A stretch of DNA of 43,649 nt, from the NCBI RefSeq assembly GCF_000818175.1, contig NZ_JTIY01000002.1:1403525-1447173 (forward strand), read 5' to 3'. This DNA comes from Streptomyces sp. AcH 505 (GTDB lineage Bacteria; Actinomycetota; Actinomycetes; Streptomycetales; Streptomycetaceae). Of this stretch, positions 1 to 8,122 are shown in pieces. Position 1 is the stretch's first letter. Each line of letters begins with the position of its first letter. Position numbers and translations under genes: made by a program. Under the pieces are notes generated by a model, which had not been told where the DNA came from, searched no databases, and was given only the letters and a program-made list of their open reading frames with translations.

Positions 1-265
1 TGTGAAGTGCTGCTTCAGTGCCAGTAACTACGTGTCATTTCCATGCCATCGGCAGACTTGCCGAGCATCTTCTGACCTGGTCAGACAGCCCTGGGTTTAC
101 TGGCGTCTCACGAGGACTGGTACTGGCATGTAGCGGCATTGCAGCAGGACAGCTTCGTGGTACTTCCTTTAGGAGCATCCGCAGTCAGGCAGTTCTCTAC
201 GGTCGTTCTGGCTGGGAAGTTGCTGTCGGCAAGGGGAAGGCAGGGGAAGTTCGAGTTTCTGCGGT
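1..265. other. No gene seen (3' flank of NACHT gene)
   Basis: This stretch lies downstream of the minus-strand NACHT gene. A plus-strand reading frame crosses it and runs into the 3' end of that gene. It has no ribosome-binding site, no recognisable motif and no actinomycete-like composition, so I treat it as spurious. I saw no clear terminator hairpin. Confidence 0.5.
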
Positions 266-3200
266 TCAGAACAAGCGCTCGTAGACGGGGGCGTAGGTAA
301 CTGCTGTGATGATGGCGTTTTCGATGTGGGCACGGTCGTCCGCGTCGTCTTCTTTGCTGGCTTGCGCGGTGAGGGCGGGGACGGTGCGGGGATCGTTGGC
401 CCAGCAGGTGCTCAGCAAGCGGGCGGCTGTCAGCCGGACGAAAGGGTCGGGCGATCGCTGCAGCTGTTCACGGACATGGTCGAAGCAGGCGTGTGATGTG
501 TCTTCCAGGACGCGGCGGCGAAGGGCCGCTGCGGACATGGCGGGAGTGTGCTGTGTCGGCCAGTAGCGGGCGAGGTAGTTTCGGGCGGTTGTACGGACAT
601 AATCGTGAGGGTCGGTGACGGCCCGCGTTTCGACGAAGGAGCGCACGTCTTCGCTGTGGTTCCACTGCCGGCTCAGACTCTCAAGAGCCGCCGCGCGGCA
701 CTGTTCCTCCTGGTCTTTGACGGCGCTATGTTGAAGAGCGCGCAGCAGGATGGTGTCGTTCTCGTCGGTGTGTACGAGTTGTCGCAGCAGCACGCTGCGC
801 AGCGTCGTACTGGGGTCGCGGGACAGGCTGGTGATCATGTAATCGCGGGCTTCTGCGTTATCTCCGTGATGGAGAGGTAGCTCGAGGAGCACTGCAGCCC
901 GCGTACCGATGTCAGAATCTTCGGAACCCCATGTGCGGATTACCGCGCGGGCGTCTTCCCCTTTGGTCCAGTAGGAGGCGGTGAAGGCGCGTACAGCTTG
1001 CTGGCGTATCTCTTCACTGTCGCCGTTGCCGCCAGCGTAGGCGAGTACGGCTTGGCGGATCTCCGGGGCGTCGGTGTCCGCAGCCGCGAGCGAGCGCAGG
1101 GCTCTCCAGTTGCCGAGCTCCTCGGGAGCTGCTGCGACTCTTTCCATGAGCCACTCCCGTATTGCGGGGATGTGGCCGAACAGGATGGCGAGCCTCTCGT
1201 GTGCTGCGGTCCGCACATCCTCGGAAGTGTCGCTGAGAGCATGTCTGATGAGCAGTTGCCTCAGGTCGCTGTCGGCACCGGCCCCGTCCATCTCGGTGAG
1301 GCCTTCCATGGCCGTGACGCGCGTATCATCCTGCTGTTCCGGATCGGTGAGGATGTCCGACAGGAGTGCTCGGACCCGCGGTGCTTCGTTCGGAATAGCA
1401 GTCATGGCCGTGGCGGCTGATGACCGGACCGTCCGGTGGGGATCGTGCGTCATCCGCTCATGCAGGAAGTCCAGTTGGGAATTGTCCGGCCAGACGTCCG
1501 TCATGCTGTAGAGCAGGTCGAAGCGCGTATCAGGGTCGGGGTCGTGGGTGGCGCGCTCCTGGACAAAGGACCGCACGGCCGGATCCTCTGCCCAGCGCAT
1601 CGCCAGGTGGAGTAGGGCCGACGTCCGACCCTGGCCAGTAGGCGCTGCTAGGGACACAGCCTTCAACGCCTCCTTGTCCGTGAGCAGCGTATAGAGGGCA
1701 TACGAGCCACCGGAGGCATCGCAGTGAAGCCAGCGAAGGAGGTGACGGGCACCGATCCATACCGGGCCGAGCAGGCTCAGGGGCGTCTCGAGATCCAGGT
1801 CGCTCTCGAGTGGGCGGCGGCTGTCTTCCAGATGACGGACGAGGGCCTGCGCGGTGCGGACACTGAGGTCGCCGAGCTGGCCGATCCTGCGGATCTCGGA
1901 CAGGGCGTGCAGCGCCAGAACGGGAGATGGTGCCGCTGCGGCATTCTGGCCGGAGTCCGGGAGACCAAGGAGGGTGTCCACGGCCCGTGCGGCGAAGCGC
2001 TCGCCGGTCTGTGCCACGATCAGCAGCAGCACCTCATGCCAGTGCGGGTCCGCAGCCCGCAGCCTGAACACCCCATTAAGGAGGTCCTCGTCGCTCAGTT
2101 CCCGCTGCTCGTAGCGGCGGACGAAGTCGGAGGCAGCCAGGTACTCGAGGAAGGCGCGGTGGACGAAGCCGTACACCTCGCTGCCGTAGCGGCTGAGGAT
2201 GAAGTTCCGCTCCCGGAACTGGTTGACCATGGCCCGGGCGACGGTCGTGGCGGGCGCCGGCCGCAGCTGCAGGGTCTCTTGCAGATAGTTCGTGAAGACG
2301 TCCTCAACGTTCTCGGCCAGCACATGGTTGCCGGCAATACCCTTCTCACCGGCCTGCATGTGGCGCGCCAGGCGTTCCAGCATCTCGCGGCGGTCACGGT
2401 CGTCGAGGTCGGCGATGGCCCGGATGCCCGGAGCGAGGTCGAGGTGCTTGGTGTCCTCGTCCCAGTGCGCGATCAGCACGTTGACCGCGTGCTGGTAGAC
2501 GCCCGCCCGGTCCCGCGGAAGCCGCTGCCTGCGCGCGATGATCGCCAAGATGGTCAGCAGCAGAGGATTGCCCGCCAACTCCCGCACCGGCCGTGAACGA
2601 GTGATGGCCTCAAGCAGTCGCTCGTGCAGCCGCTCAGGCTCGTCCCTGCCGGCCAGACCCGCCGCCGCGTACCACTGCTTGGCGAACCTTTCGATCTGCT
2701 CGTCGCTGAGACTTTGAATCATGTAGTGCCGGAAACCGGCGCTGTCGAGCACATGCCGCCGATAGCCGATGACACGGGACGTGACGACCGTCCTCAGACG
2801 CGGATACCGGGCAGTGAAGCCCGAGATCCGGCGCGTGACGGTTTCACGGACCTCAGGATCGAACAGTTCGTCAAGGCCGTCGAAGATGACCAACGCACAC
2901 CCGCTGCGCAACCGCTGGTGCAGCAGAGCTGGGGAGGGCGCATGTCCTTCATGCTCGTACAGGTGCGCCAGGAAATCCTCGAACGACCGCTCACGCCAGT
3001 CGGTCTCCGCATAGCGGCGTAGTTCGACCACCACCGGAAGTACCCCAGCCAGGCCCTGCAGCGGGCCCGCAAGGTTCTCCGACAGCAGCGTCAGAGCCAG
3101 ATAGCGGGCCACCGTGGACTTGCCCGCGCCGGGGTCGCCCAACAGCGCGATGCGCGTGGCATCTGCCGACGCCACGGTCTCCAGCAGTGCAACAGCGGGG

Positions 3201-3712
3201 CGCTCACGATAGGCATGCCGCGCTTGTTCCCACTGGCGCTGATCCAGCCCGGGAGGGAGGGGGTGCTCACCTTCCACGGAGCTAAACTCGCCGTGCTCAA
3301 CGAGCCTTCGATACAGCTCGACCGGCAGCTCCACGCGCGGCGGATCGACTCGCAGCAAAGGCGGCACGAACACCTCACGCAACTCCATGCGAGGGTACTC
3401 GCCCTCCGAGGTCGGGATGAGCACCTCAAGGTCGAGTCGACCGTACAGGGCAGACAACTGCTGCGCGTAGGAACAAACATGGGCGCGTTCCTCGTCGAGC
3501 GACAGCTCAGCCTCCGCTGCCGCATCCGCCGCAGCGACAGTTACAAAGGTGCGACTGTCGATCACTGTTGCGCCCTTGGCCGTGGCGTTGTGCGAAGCAG
3601 TGCTGCCTGCCGCGACAGCACCGCCACCGCGAGCGGTTACCTGCTGCGCCGACGCTGAGGACTTGTGAGGCCCGTCCTCACTCGCCGCCGGGGCAGAGGG
3701 ACCAGCGCTCAT
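266..3712 (-). CDS. NACHT-domain NTPase with C-terminal HEAT-like repeats (NLR-type defence protein)
   Basis: Protein of 1148 aa, probably a signal-sensing STAND ATPase of the bacterial NLR kind, a group often tied to phage defence. Residues 25-50 are a Gly/Ala/Val motif (VTARGGGAVAAG, then HNAT, ending at V50). The NACHT core follows: Walker A GDPGAGKST at 192-200, Walker B ALVIFDGLDEL at 273-283 with the NACHT-typical small residue and second acidic residue, and the GNPLLLTILA helix near 380. From about residue 600 to the end there are degenerate helical units of about 30-50 residues with DP.. and VR..A patterns, as in HEAT repeats. It overlaps the upstream small gene by 4 nt, so the two are probably translationally coupled. 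The N-terminal motif recurs twice in that partner. No enzymatic effector domain is visible. The NACHT call is firm; the defence role is inferred from the family. Confidence 0.9.
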   Translation of the reverse strand: MSAGPSAPAASEDGPHKSSASAQQVTARGGGAVAAGSTASHNATAKGATVIDSRTFVTVAAADAAAEAELSLDEERAHVCSYAQQLSALYGRLDLEVLIPTSEGEYPRMELREVFVPPLLRVDPPRVELPVELYRRLVEHGEFSSVEGEHPLPPGLDQRQWEQARHAYRERPAVALLETVASADATRIALLGDPGAGKSTVARYLALTLLSENLAGPLQGLAGVLPVVVELRRYAETDWRERSFEDFLAHLYEHEGHAPSPALLHQRLRSGCALVIFDGLDELFDPEVRETVTRRISGFTARYPRLRTVVTSRVIGYRRHVLDSAGFRHYMIQSLSDEQIERFAKQWYAAAGLAGRDEPERLHERLLEAITRSRPVRELAGNPLLLTILAIIARRQRLPRDRAGVYQHAVNVLIAHWDEDTKHLDLAPGIRAIADLDDRDRREMLERLARHMQAGEKGIAGNHVLAENVEDVFTNYLQETLQLRPAPATTVARAMVNQFRERNFILSRYGSEVYGFVHRAFLEYLAASDFVRRYEQRELSDEDLLNGVFRLRAADPHWHEVLLLIVAQTGERFAARAVDTLLGLPDSGQNAAAAPSPVLALHALSEIRRIGQLGDLSVRTAQALVRHLEDSRRPLESDLDLETPLSLLGPVWIGARHLLRWLHCDASGGSYALYTLLTDKEALKAVSLAAPTGQGRTSALLHLAMRWAEDPAVRSFVQERATHDPDPDTRFDLLYSMTDVWPDNSQLDFLHERMTHDPHRTVRSSAATAMTAIPNEAPRVRALLSDILTDPEQQDDTRVTAMEGLTEMDGAGADSDLRQLLIRHALSDTSEDVRTAAHERLAILFGHIPAIREWLMERVAAAPEELGNWRALRSLAAADTDAPEIRQAVLAYAGGNGDSEEIRQQAVRAFTASYWTKGEDARAVIRTWGSEDSDIGTRAAVLLELPLHHGDNAEARDYMITSLSRDPSTTLRSVLLRQLVHTDENDTILLRALQHSAVKDQEEQCRAAALESLSRQWNHSEDVRSFVETRAVTDPHDYVRTTARNYLARYWPTQHTPAMSAAALRRRVLEDTSHACFDHVREQLQRSPDPFVRLTAARLLSTCWANDPRTVPALTAQASKEDDADDRAHIENAIITAVTYAPVYERLF

Positions 3713-4128
3713 CGCTCTTCGACCTCGCTGCTCTCACCTGTCGCGTTGCCGATTGCGTCTTGCGCGGCAGCTACACTGCCCGGCCCCGAGGCACTCACCT
3801 GATGCTGATTGTTCCCGGGCGGTGCTTGGGCTGGCGCGGGAGTCGCCGGTCGGGTCACCTTAGCGTTCGCGCCCGTCGCATTGCCCACGGCACTGCCGGC
3901 CGCTGCCACGGAGCCATGCCCACCCGCCTGGATGACATGCCCGCTAACAGCGCTGCGCCGTACCTCGAAATAGATAGCCAGCGCGCACCCCAGAAAGCCG
4001 CCGCACGCCCCGGCCGCACTCGCGATCTTGTCAGCAGTATCCAGATCTGCCCAAGCCGGTATTGATGCCAGCACCAGGCCGGCCAGGGCGAACGCCCCTG
4101 CCAGCGTCCGCAGAACCACGTGCCCCAT
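3709..4128 (-). CDS. Small two-helix membrane protein with two copies of the NLR motif
   Basis: Protein of 139 aa, first gene of the operon with the NACHT gene (4-nt overlap). Residues 5-27 are a hydrophobic segment (signal peptide or TM1) and 34-53 a second one (TM2). The soluble tail has two copies of one motif, at 65-91 and 111-136, each of the form V..AxG..GSVAAA..A.GNATG....V. The second copy aligns without gaps to residues 25-50 of the NACHT protein, with about 12 of 26 positions identical. Between the copies is a Pro/Ala-rich linker (about 92-106). I know no named family for it. The arrangement suggests a membrane effector or anchor that meets the NLR through the shared motif; that is inference. 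The start is the first ATG of the frame, with divergent non-coding DNA upstream. Confidence 0.75.
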   Translation of the reverse strand: MGHVVLRTLAGAFALAGLVLASIPAWADLDTADKIASAAGACGGFLGCALAIYFEVRRSAVSGHVIQAGGHGSVAAAGSAVGNATGANAKVTRPATPAPAQAPPGNNQHQVSASGPGSVAAAQDAIGNATGESSEVEER

Positions 4129-4375
4129 GTAGCTGTACTCCCCCTGGGCATGCGGTCCTGTCTCGAACCGCCGGTCGTCATTCTAGAAGGAGCCCGGCCA
4201 TCGCGCGGTTCTGCGCGCACACGTAGACAGAGTCGGACGCCGTCGGGTGGCCGCCAGGCTTTGTGCGCCTGCCTTACCGGTCGTGAGTGGATTGCGGCCC
4301 GTTGTCGGTGTGGCTTACGCGTCAAGAGAGCCGAAAGGGTGTATATCGGAGTCATCTTGGGTGGTGCTGCCCGGG
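4129..4375. promoter_or_regulatory. Divergent intergenic region
   Basis: About 250 nt separate the minus-strand NLR operon from the plus-strand sigma-like operon, so both promoters should lie here. I did not find convincing -10/-35 boxes or a palindrome. The plus-strand frame is open into this stretch (GTG at 4247), but that N-terminal extension is low-complexity and not protein-like. Confidence 0.4.
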
Positions 4376-5359
4376 ATGAGCCGGGGGTGGTCTGTGAGAC
4401 ATGGGGCGTACGAAGAGCTTGCCCACAGTGGGGAGTTGGGCGGACAGACGCTTGAGCTGTTGCGTCGTCTGGGCCGGCAAGTGACCCGCACCTCGAGTTT
4501 CCCCCCGCCGCAGGTTCACGGACACTGGTCTGATGACGCGGTCGATGATCTCCTGACGGACATGTTGTCCCGGCAGGGTGCCGGACAGCGGTTCTTCATG
4601 ACGTGCTTCTTCAAAGCTGTGGACGAGGCTTCCCTGGAACGGCTGTTCCTCACCTCGATCAGGAACTTCTTGATCGATCAGGCGAAGATGACCGACCGGG
4701 GGAAGCTGCGCCGGAGATTCTCCGCGCGGCTTGCCGCGGATGACCGTTTCTGGAAGGTTCCGGGTCCCTCACCACGATGGACTCTTACATCTCGTCCCGA
4801 CGGTGCCGTCTGGCAGGGGGGCTTGGACGAGCTGGTTGAGGTGGCCTGGCGGGTGCGTGGTGTGGGGATCACCCGCTGGAACCATTCGGGACCGACGCCG
4901 GCCGGAACGGTTCATGCGCTGATGACGGTCCTGACGGCGATCCTGGAACATGCCGAGGGATCGGTCAGGGAGGAGGACTTGGCCAGGGCGCTGGAGGCCC
5001 GGTTCGAGCTGTTGGCTCCGGCGCAGTTCGTTGCCCTGCACACGGACGACGGGACTCTGCGCGATCCCACCACGAGCGCGCAGATCCCGCCGGGCACAGT
5101 GCCGGGCGAGTCCGAGGCGCAGGCCGGCGAGATCTGGAGCAGTTTGAGCCGTGACGAGCGGATCCTGCTGCCTTACCTGGGCCAACGGCCTGACGAAGCG
5201 GCGCTGTTGCTGGGGACCGGTCCCGTCCAGGCAACTGCGGTTCTGGAGGGGCTGCGGGAGAGGCTCCGGCTCGCCCTGAGCGACGACGATCAGCAGATAG
5301 CCGTGATGGGCGCGCTGTTGCGACGCTGTGAAGATCCGCCCCCAGCGCCCGTCGAGTGA
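4376..5359 (+). CDS. Sigma-70-like regulator
   Basis: About 327 aa if translation starts at ATG 4376; GTG 4394 is an alternative and neither has a strong Shine-Dalgarno. Residues 85-115 (SLERLFLTSIRNFLIDQAK, followed by a basic stretch) resemble sigma region 2, where helix 2.3/2.4 carries an RNxxID-type core. Residues about 250-302 (SLSRDERILLPYL followed by an AALLLGTGPVQA helix-turn-helix) resemble region 4. The distance between the two is longer than in ECF factors, so this may be a sigma-like HTH protein rather than a true sigma factor. It is followed, 69 nt on, by an HTH gene and an overlapping ImmA/IrrE protease gene. That suggests a regulatory module in which the protease relieves repression or inactivates a regulator. 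I do not recognise a gene name. Confidence 0.6.
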   Translation: MSRGWSVRHGAYEELAHSGELGGQTLELLRRLGRQVTRTSSFPPPQVHGHWSDDAVDDLLTDMLSRQGAGQRFFMTCFFKAVDEASLERLFLTSIRNFLIDQAKMTDRGKLRRRFSARLAADDRFWKVPGPSPRWTLTSRPDGAVWQGGLDELVEVAWRVRGVGITRWNHSGPTPAGTVHALMTVLTAILEHAEGSVREEDLARALEARFELLAPAQFVALHTDDGTLRDPTTSAQIPPGTVPGESEAQAGEIWSSLSRDERILLPYLGQRPDEAALLLGTGPVQATAVLEGLRERLRLALSDDDQQIAVMGALLRRCEDPPPAPVE

Positions 5360-5428
5360 CGTCGTCCGTACATAGTGAACAGCACAGTCCGACCGTGGAG
5401 CGCAGAGCGAGGAATGGGGGAGACGGGG

Positions 5429-6349
5429 ATGAACCATCCACCAGGTACCGCGTACGAGCGGCTCCTAGCCGCAGCCGCCCAGCTGAAAGTGCCCGAGGCC
5501 GTGCGGACGGTCGCCACCGCGACGCCGAGTGATCCCGAACCCGGCCAGATCTGGCGTGCGGCCTGGGGCACGGTGAGCGAGCTGCTCGCCGTCACCGCGG
5601 TCGGTGACGATGCCGTGCACGTGATCCCGGTATCGATGGAGGCCTTCCACGACGAGAAGACACTGATACTGCCCGGCAGCGCCTCCACCCTGGAAGTGCC
5701 CCTTGCCCTGTGGTGCGGCCTCAAAGGCACAGTGCCTTGGTGCGTGCTGGACCGGCAGATGGGCGAGCTGACCATCCCGCTGCCCGTCGACGGATACCTC
5801 ACCAACCCCGACGCTCTCCCAGCCGGCCGCTGGGGGGCACCAGCACCCAGCACCGCAGCGCAGCCAGTCGAGTACCGCGGTTCTGTGGCCGACGCGATCA
5901 ACGAACTCAGCTCGGCCCACTGGGTACCGGAGGGAACCGGGCGCCTGGGCCAGCTCTTCCGGGAGCACCACGTCACCACTGCGCAGCTGGCCGACCACCT
6001 GGACGTGCCGCCGGCGCGTGCACTGGCACTGTGGCGAGGGCTGGCCCCACTGACGCATGAACAGGCACAGCGTCTGGCCGAACTTCTCCACCTGCCCCCC
6101 AGCACCCTCCTCGCAGCCAACCCCGCCGTGCCCCCGCCGGTGATACGGGCTCTCGGCCGGCCGCTGCGCCGTCGGCAGCTACGACACCTGGCCGAAGAGG
6201 AGGACGAGAGCGAGGACGAGGTACGCAGGCGGGCGGCCTTCGACGTGTTCGCCCTGGCCGCCAGACAGCCCGGAGGGCGGAACACCGACTGGGAGGCACG
6301 GGTGGAGCGCTACTTCCAGGTCCGCCTGGGCGAGGACCACCACGGATGA
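5429..6349 (+). CDS. HTH (XRE-like) protein with N-terminal barrel-like domain
   Basis: 306 aa from ATG 5429, chosen because a GGGGGAG ribosome-binding site lies 6 nt upstream. ATG 5414 and GTG 5375 are in frame but badly spaced. Residues 38-115 (GQIWRAAWGTVSELL, then a run of alternating hydrophobic strands) read like a small beta-barrel of SH3/PemK type, though no catalytic motif is visible. Residues 174-230 (LGQLFREHHVTTAQLADHLD, then RLAELLHLPPSTLL) look like an XRE-type helix-turn-helix. Residues 243-262 are highly charged. The stop overlaps the start of the protease gene by 4 nt, the classic arrangement of an HTH repressor beside an ImmA/IrrE peptidase. It is likely the repressor or substrate of that protease; this is inferred from gene order. 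Confidence 0.65.
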   Translation: MNHPPGTAYERLLAAAAQLKVPEAVRTVATATPSDPEPGQIWRAAWGTVSELLAVTAVGDDAVHVIPVSMEAFHDEKTLILPGSASTLEVPLALWCGLKGTVPWCVLDRQMGELTIPLPVDGYLTNPDALPAGRWGAPAPSTAAQPVEYRGSVADAINELSSAHWVPEGTGRLGQLFREHHVTTAQLADHLDVPPARALALWRGLAPLTHEQAQRLAELLHLPPSTLLAANPAVPPPVIRALGRPLRRRQLRHLAEEEDESEDEVRRRAAFDVFALAARQPGGRNTDWEARVERYFQVRLGEDHHG

Positions 6350-7368
6350 ACTATCTGCGCTCAGCCGCTGCCCGGACCCAGGCGGCCGCGATGCTCAAGG
6401 AGCTGGAGAAGCACCGGCCCGGCGCCCAGGACGACCTGGCCACCTCCGCCCTTGCCACACTGCAGACGTGGCAGGAACTGACGGTCAGGCTCGTCCCCGA
6501 CGACCAGACCGGCGGAGCGTGCAGTGTCGCCGGAACCTACCTCGCCGGCCCACCGCCCGAGCTGGCCGTCGCCCGCTCCAGCAGCCTGCCCCGCCGCGAC
6601 TTCACCGCCCTGCACGAACTGGGCCACCACCTGCAGCAGAACAGCCTCGAGCTGATGGAGCCGTTCGCCAACGAACCTGACGGCGGTCTCCTTCTGGAAG
6701 ACGCCGCCTGCGACGCATTCGCCGCGGAGATCCTGCTCCCCGCCTCACTCGTCGAAGCCAACCTGCCGGCAACGGGCCCGACAGCGTCGGACATCGTCGA
6801 CCTGTGGCGCGCGGCCGGCGCCTCACGGATGGCGGTCTGCGTCAAGGCCAGCCAGCACCTGCCCGCACCCGGCCACATCCTCCTCCTCGACCTGAACGGC
6901 CGCCTGACCTTCGCCGCGTCCAGCGGACTGCCCCCACTGCGCCGTGGCAGCGACCAGGCAGACATCCCTGTCATCCGCTCCGCACTGGCCGGCCGCGGAC
7001 GCGCCGAGGGGCACACCAGACTGAAGTACCGCGACGGACTCCTCGGCGCCGAGCTCTACGCCCAGACCGCACCGATGGGCGGCCACCTCCTGGCCGTCAC
7101 CGTCACGGACCTCGCCCCGTGGAAAGCGTTCGCCCCCACGCCCCCCGACACCGGCCCCCAAGGCGCCGAGTACACGTGCGAGCGCTGCCTCGAAGACTTC
7201 ACCTCCTTCGACCGTGCGTGCCCGCGGTGCCAGAGCGCGCCGTGCCCGCACTGCAAGCGCTGCGGCTGCGCCCCGCAGGTCGTCGAACGCCAGTGCACCA
7301 ACTGCTTCGTCGTGCATCCTGCCGCCATGTACACCGGCGACAACAGCCGCTGCGACGAGTGCGGCTGA
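6346..7368 (+). CDS. ImmA/IrrE-type zinc metallopeptidase with Cys-rich zinc-ribbon tail
   Basis: 340 aa. The catalytic motif HELGHH is at 90-95, and a downstream E118 in LEDAACDAFAAEILLP matches the third zinc ligand and the FA..LLxP signature of the ImmA/IrrE (M78) family. These enzymes cleave or inactivate a partner regulator after a signal, as ImmA does in ICEBs1 and IrrE/PprI in Deinococcus. Residues 195-255 may be a GAF-like sensor, the part found in IrrE; I am unsure of this. Unusually, residues 277-340 hold a series of CxxC pairs (CERC, CPRC, CPHC, CGC, CTNC, CDEC) likely to form zinc ribbons. The gene overlaps the HTH gene by 4 nt (ATGA), so the two proteins should be made together. 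Confidence 0.85.
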   Translation: MNYLRSAAARTQAAAMLKELEKHRPGAQDDLATSALATLQTWQELTVRLVPDDQTGGACSVAGTYLAGPPPELAVARSSSLPRRDFTALHELGHHLQQNSLELMEPFANEPDGGLLLEDAACDAFAAEILLPASLVEANLPATGPTASDIVDLWRAAGASRMAVCVKASQHLPAPGHILLLDLNGRLTFAASSGLPPLRRGSDQADIPVIRSALAGRGRAEGHTRLKYRDGLLGAELYAQTAPMGGHLLAVTVTDLAPWKAFAPTPPDTGPQGAEYTCERCLEDFTSFDRACPRCQSAPCPHCKRCGCAPQVVERQCTNCFVVHPAAMYTGDNSRCDECG

Positions 7369-7497
7369 ACCCACGTCACTCCCGCCTCGCTACCAGCGAG
7401 TTACGTCGTCTGTCCCAGGTGAGGCACCCGCCCCGGGCGCCACACGGGGAAGCCCTCGCCCGATCGAGGCGCACCCCATGACGACAGGAGCAGCACC

Positions 7498-7779
7498 ATG
7501 ACCATCAAGATCACCGCCGTCCACCTCGTGGGCGGCACCGACCACGAGCACATCGCCAGCCTGCGGTGGACGAACCCGGCCGACGGCAACACCGGCGACA
7601 GCTCCCGGGCAGCGCTCGTGACCTGGATCGAGGACAAGAACGGCAAGGCATACACCGAGGACTCTACTGGGCACCGGGCCGACGTGCTCGTCGTGACCCC
7701 CGCCCGCGGCGCGAAGTACCTGCGCACCCACGCCGACGGCGTCTGGACCAACAACCTGCTCGCCCTTCCGCGTTACTGA
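7498..7779 (+). CDS. DUF3892 family protein
   Basis: 93 aa, preceded by an AGGAG ribosome-binding site. The sequence ITAVHLVGG.DHEHI, then LRWTNP and KYLRT.ADG.WT.NLL.LP, fits DUF3892, a small family common in Streptomyces accessory DNA with no known biochemical role. It reads as a compact beta-rich soluble protein. It lies 129 nt after the metallopeptidase gene and 93 nt before the small basic protein, and may be part of the same transcript. Confidence 0.85.
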   Translation: MTIKITAVHLVGGTDHEHIASLRWTNPADGNTGDSSRAALVTWIEDKNGKAYTEDSTGHRADVLVVTPARGAKYLRTHADGVWTNNLLALPRY

Positions 7780-7872
7780 GCCGACCGCACCGGAAGACCG
7801 GCCCCCGACCAGACACCCCACCCCCGCGCTTCGAAGAGATGCGTGGATCCACACCTGCAGAAAGAGACCGGC

Positions 7873-8004
7873 ATGCCCAAGAAGACCTCAACATCCGACA
7901 GCGGCAGCGGACGCAGCGCGATCACCGGCAAGTTCGTGAAGCAGTCGACCGTCAAGCGGCACCCGAAGACCACCGTGACGGAGTCCACCAAGAAGAAGAA
8001 GTAA
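7873..8004 (+). CDS. 43-aa basic conserved protein
   Basis: Short gene from ATG 7873, preceded by a GAGACCGGC stretch. The product is 43 aa: a Ser/Gly-rich start, then GRSAITGKFVKQSTVKRHP, then KTTVTES and a terminal KKKK. The core (SAxTGxFVxxSTVxRxPxTTVTE) matches a widespread family of tiny proteins of unknown function that I recall seeing mis-annotated as transporters. It is strongly basic, so nucleic-acid binding is possible. Its own codon usage and the hairpin just after it support a real gene. It ends the cluster that begins with the sigma-like gene. Confidence 0.7.
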   Translation: MPKKTSTSDSGSGRSAITGKFVKQSTVKRHPKTTVTESTKKKK

Positions 8005-8038
8005 GAGTGCCGCGGGTACCTTGTCCCCGCAGTCCGAC

Positions 8039-8073
8039 GAGAGGGTCCGTCGGCCGCCCGGCGGACCCCTCTC
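8039..8073. terminator. Hairpin between convergent genes
   Basis: GAGAGGGTCCGTCGG pairs with GCGGACCCCTCTC, with one bulge and a short GC-rich loop. It lies between the end of the 43-aa gene (8004) and the end of the minus-strand HEPN-like gene (8123), so it could terminate both. There is no U-tract, as is usual for Streptomyces. Confidence 0.6.
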
Positions 8074-8122
8074 CACCACGTCTCTGCGTATCTGACGCTC
8101 CGCCCGCCGGTCCCGGTAGGGG

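Noticed and set aside
18..284. 88-aa plus-strand ORF at the window edge
   Set aside because: No ribosome-binding site or motif, and it overlaps the 3' end of the NACHT gene.
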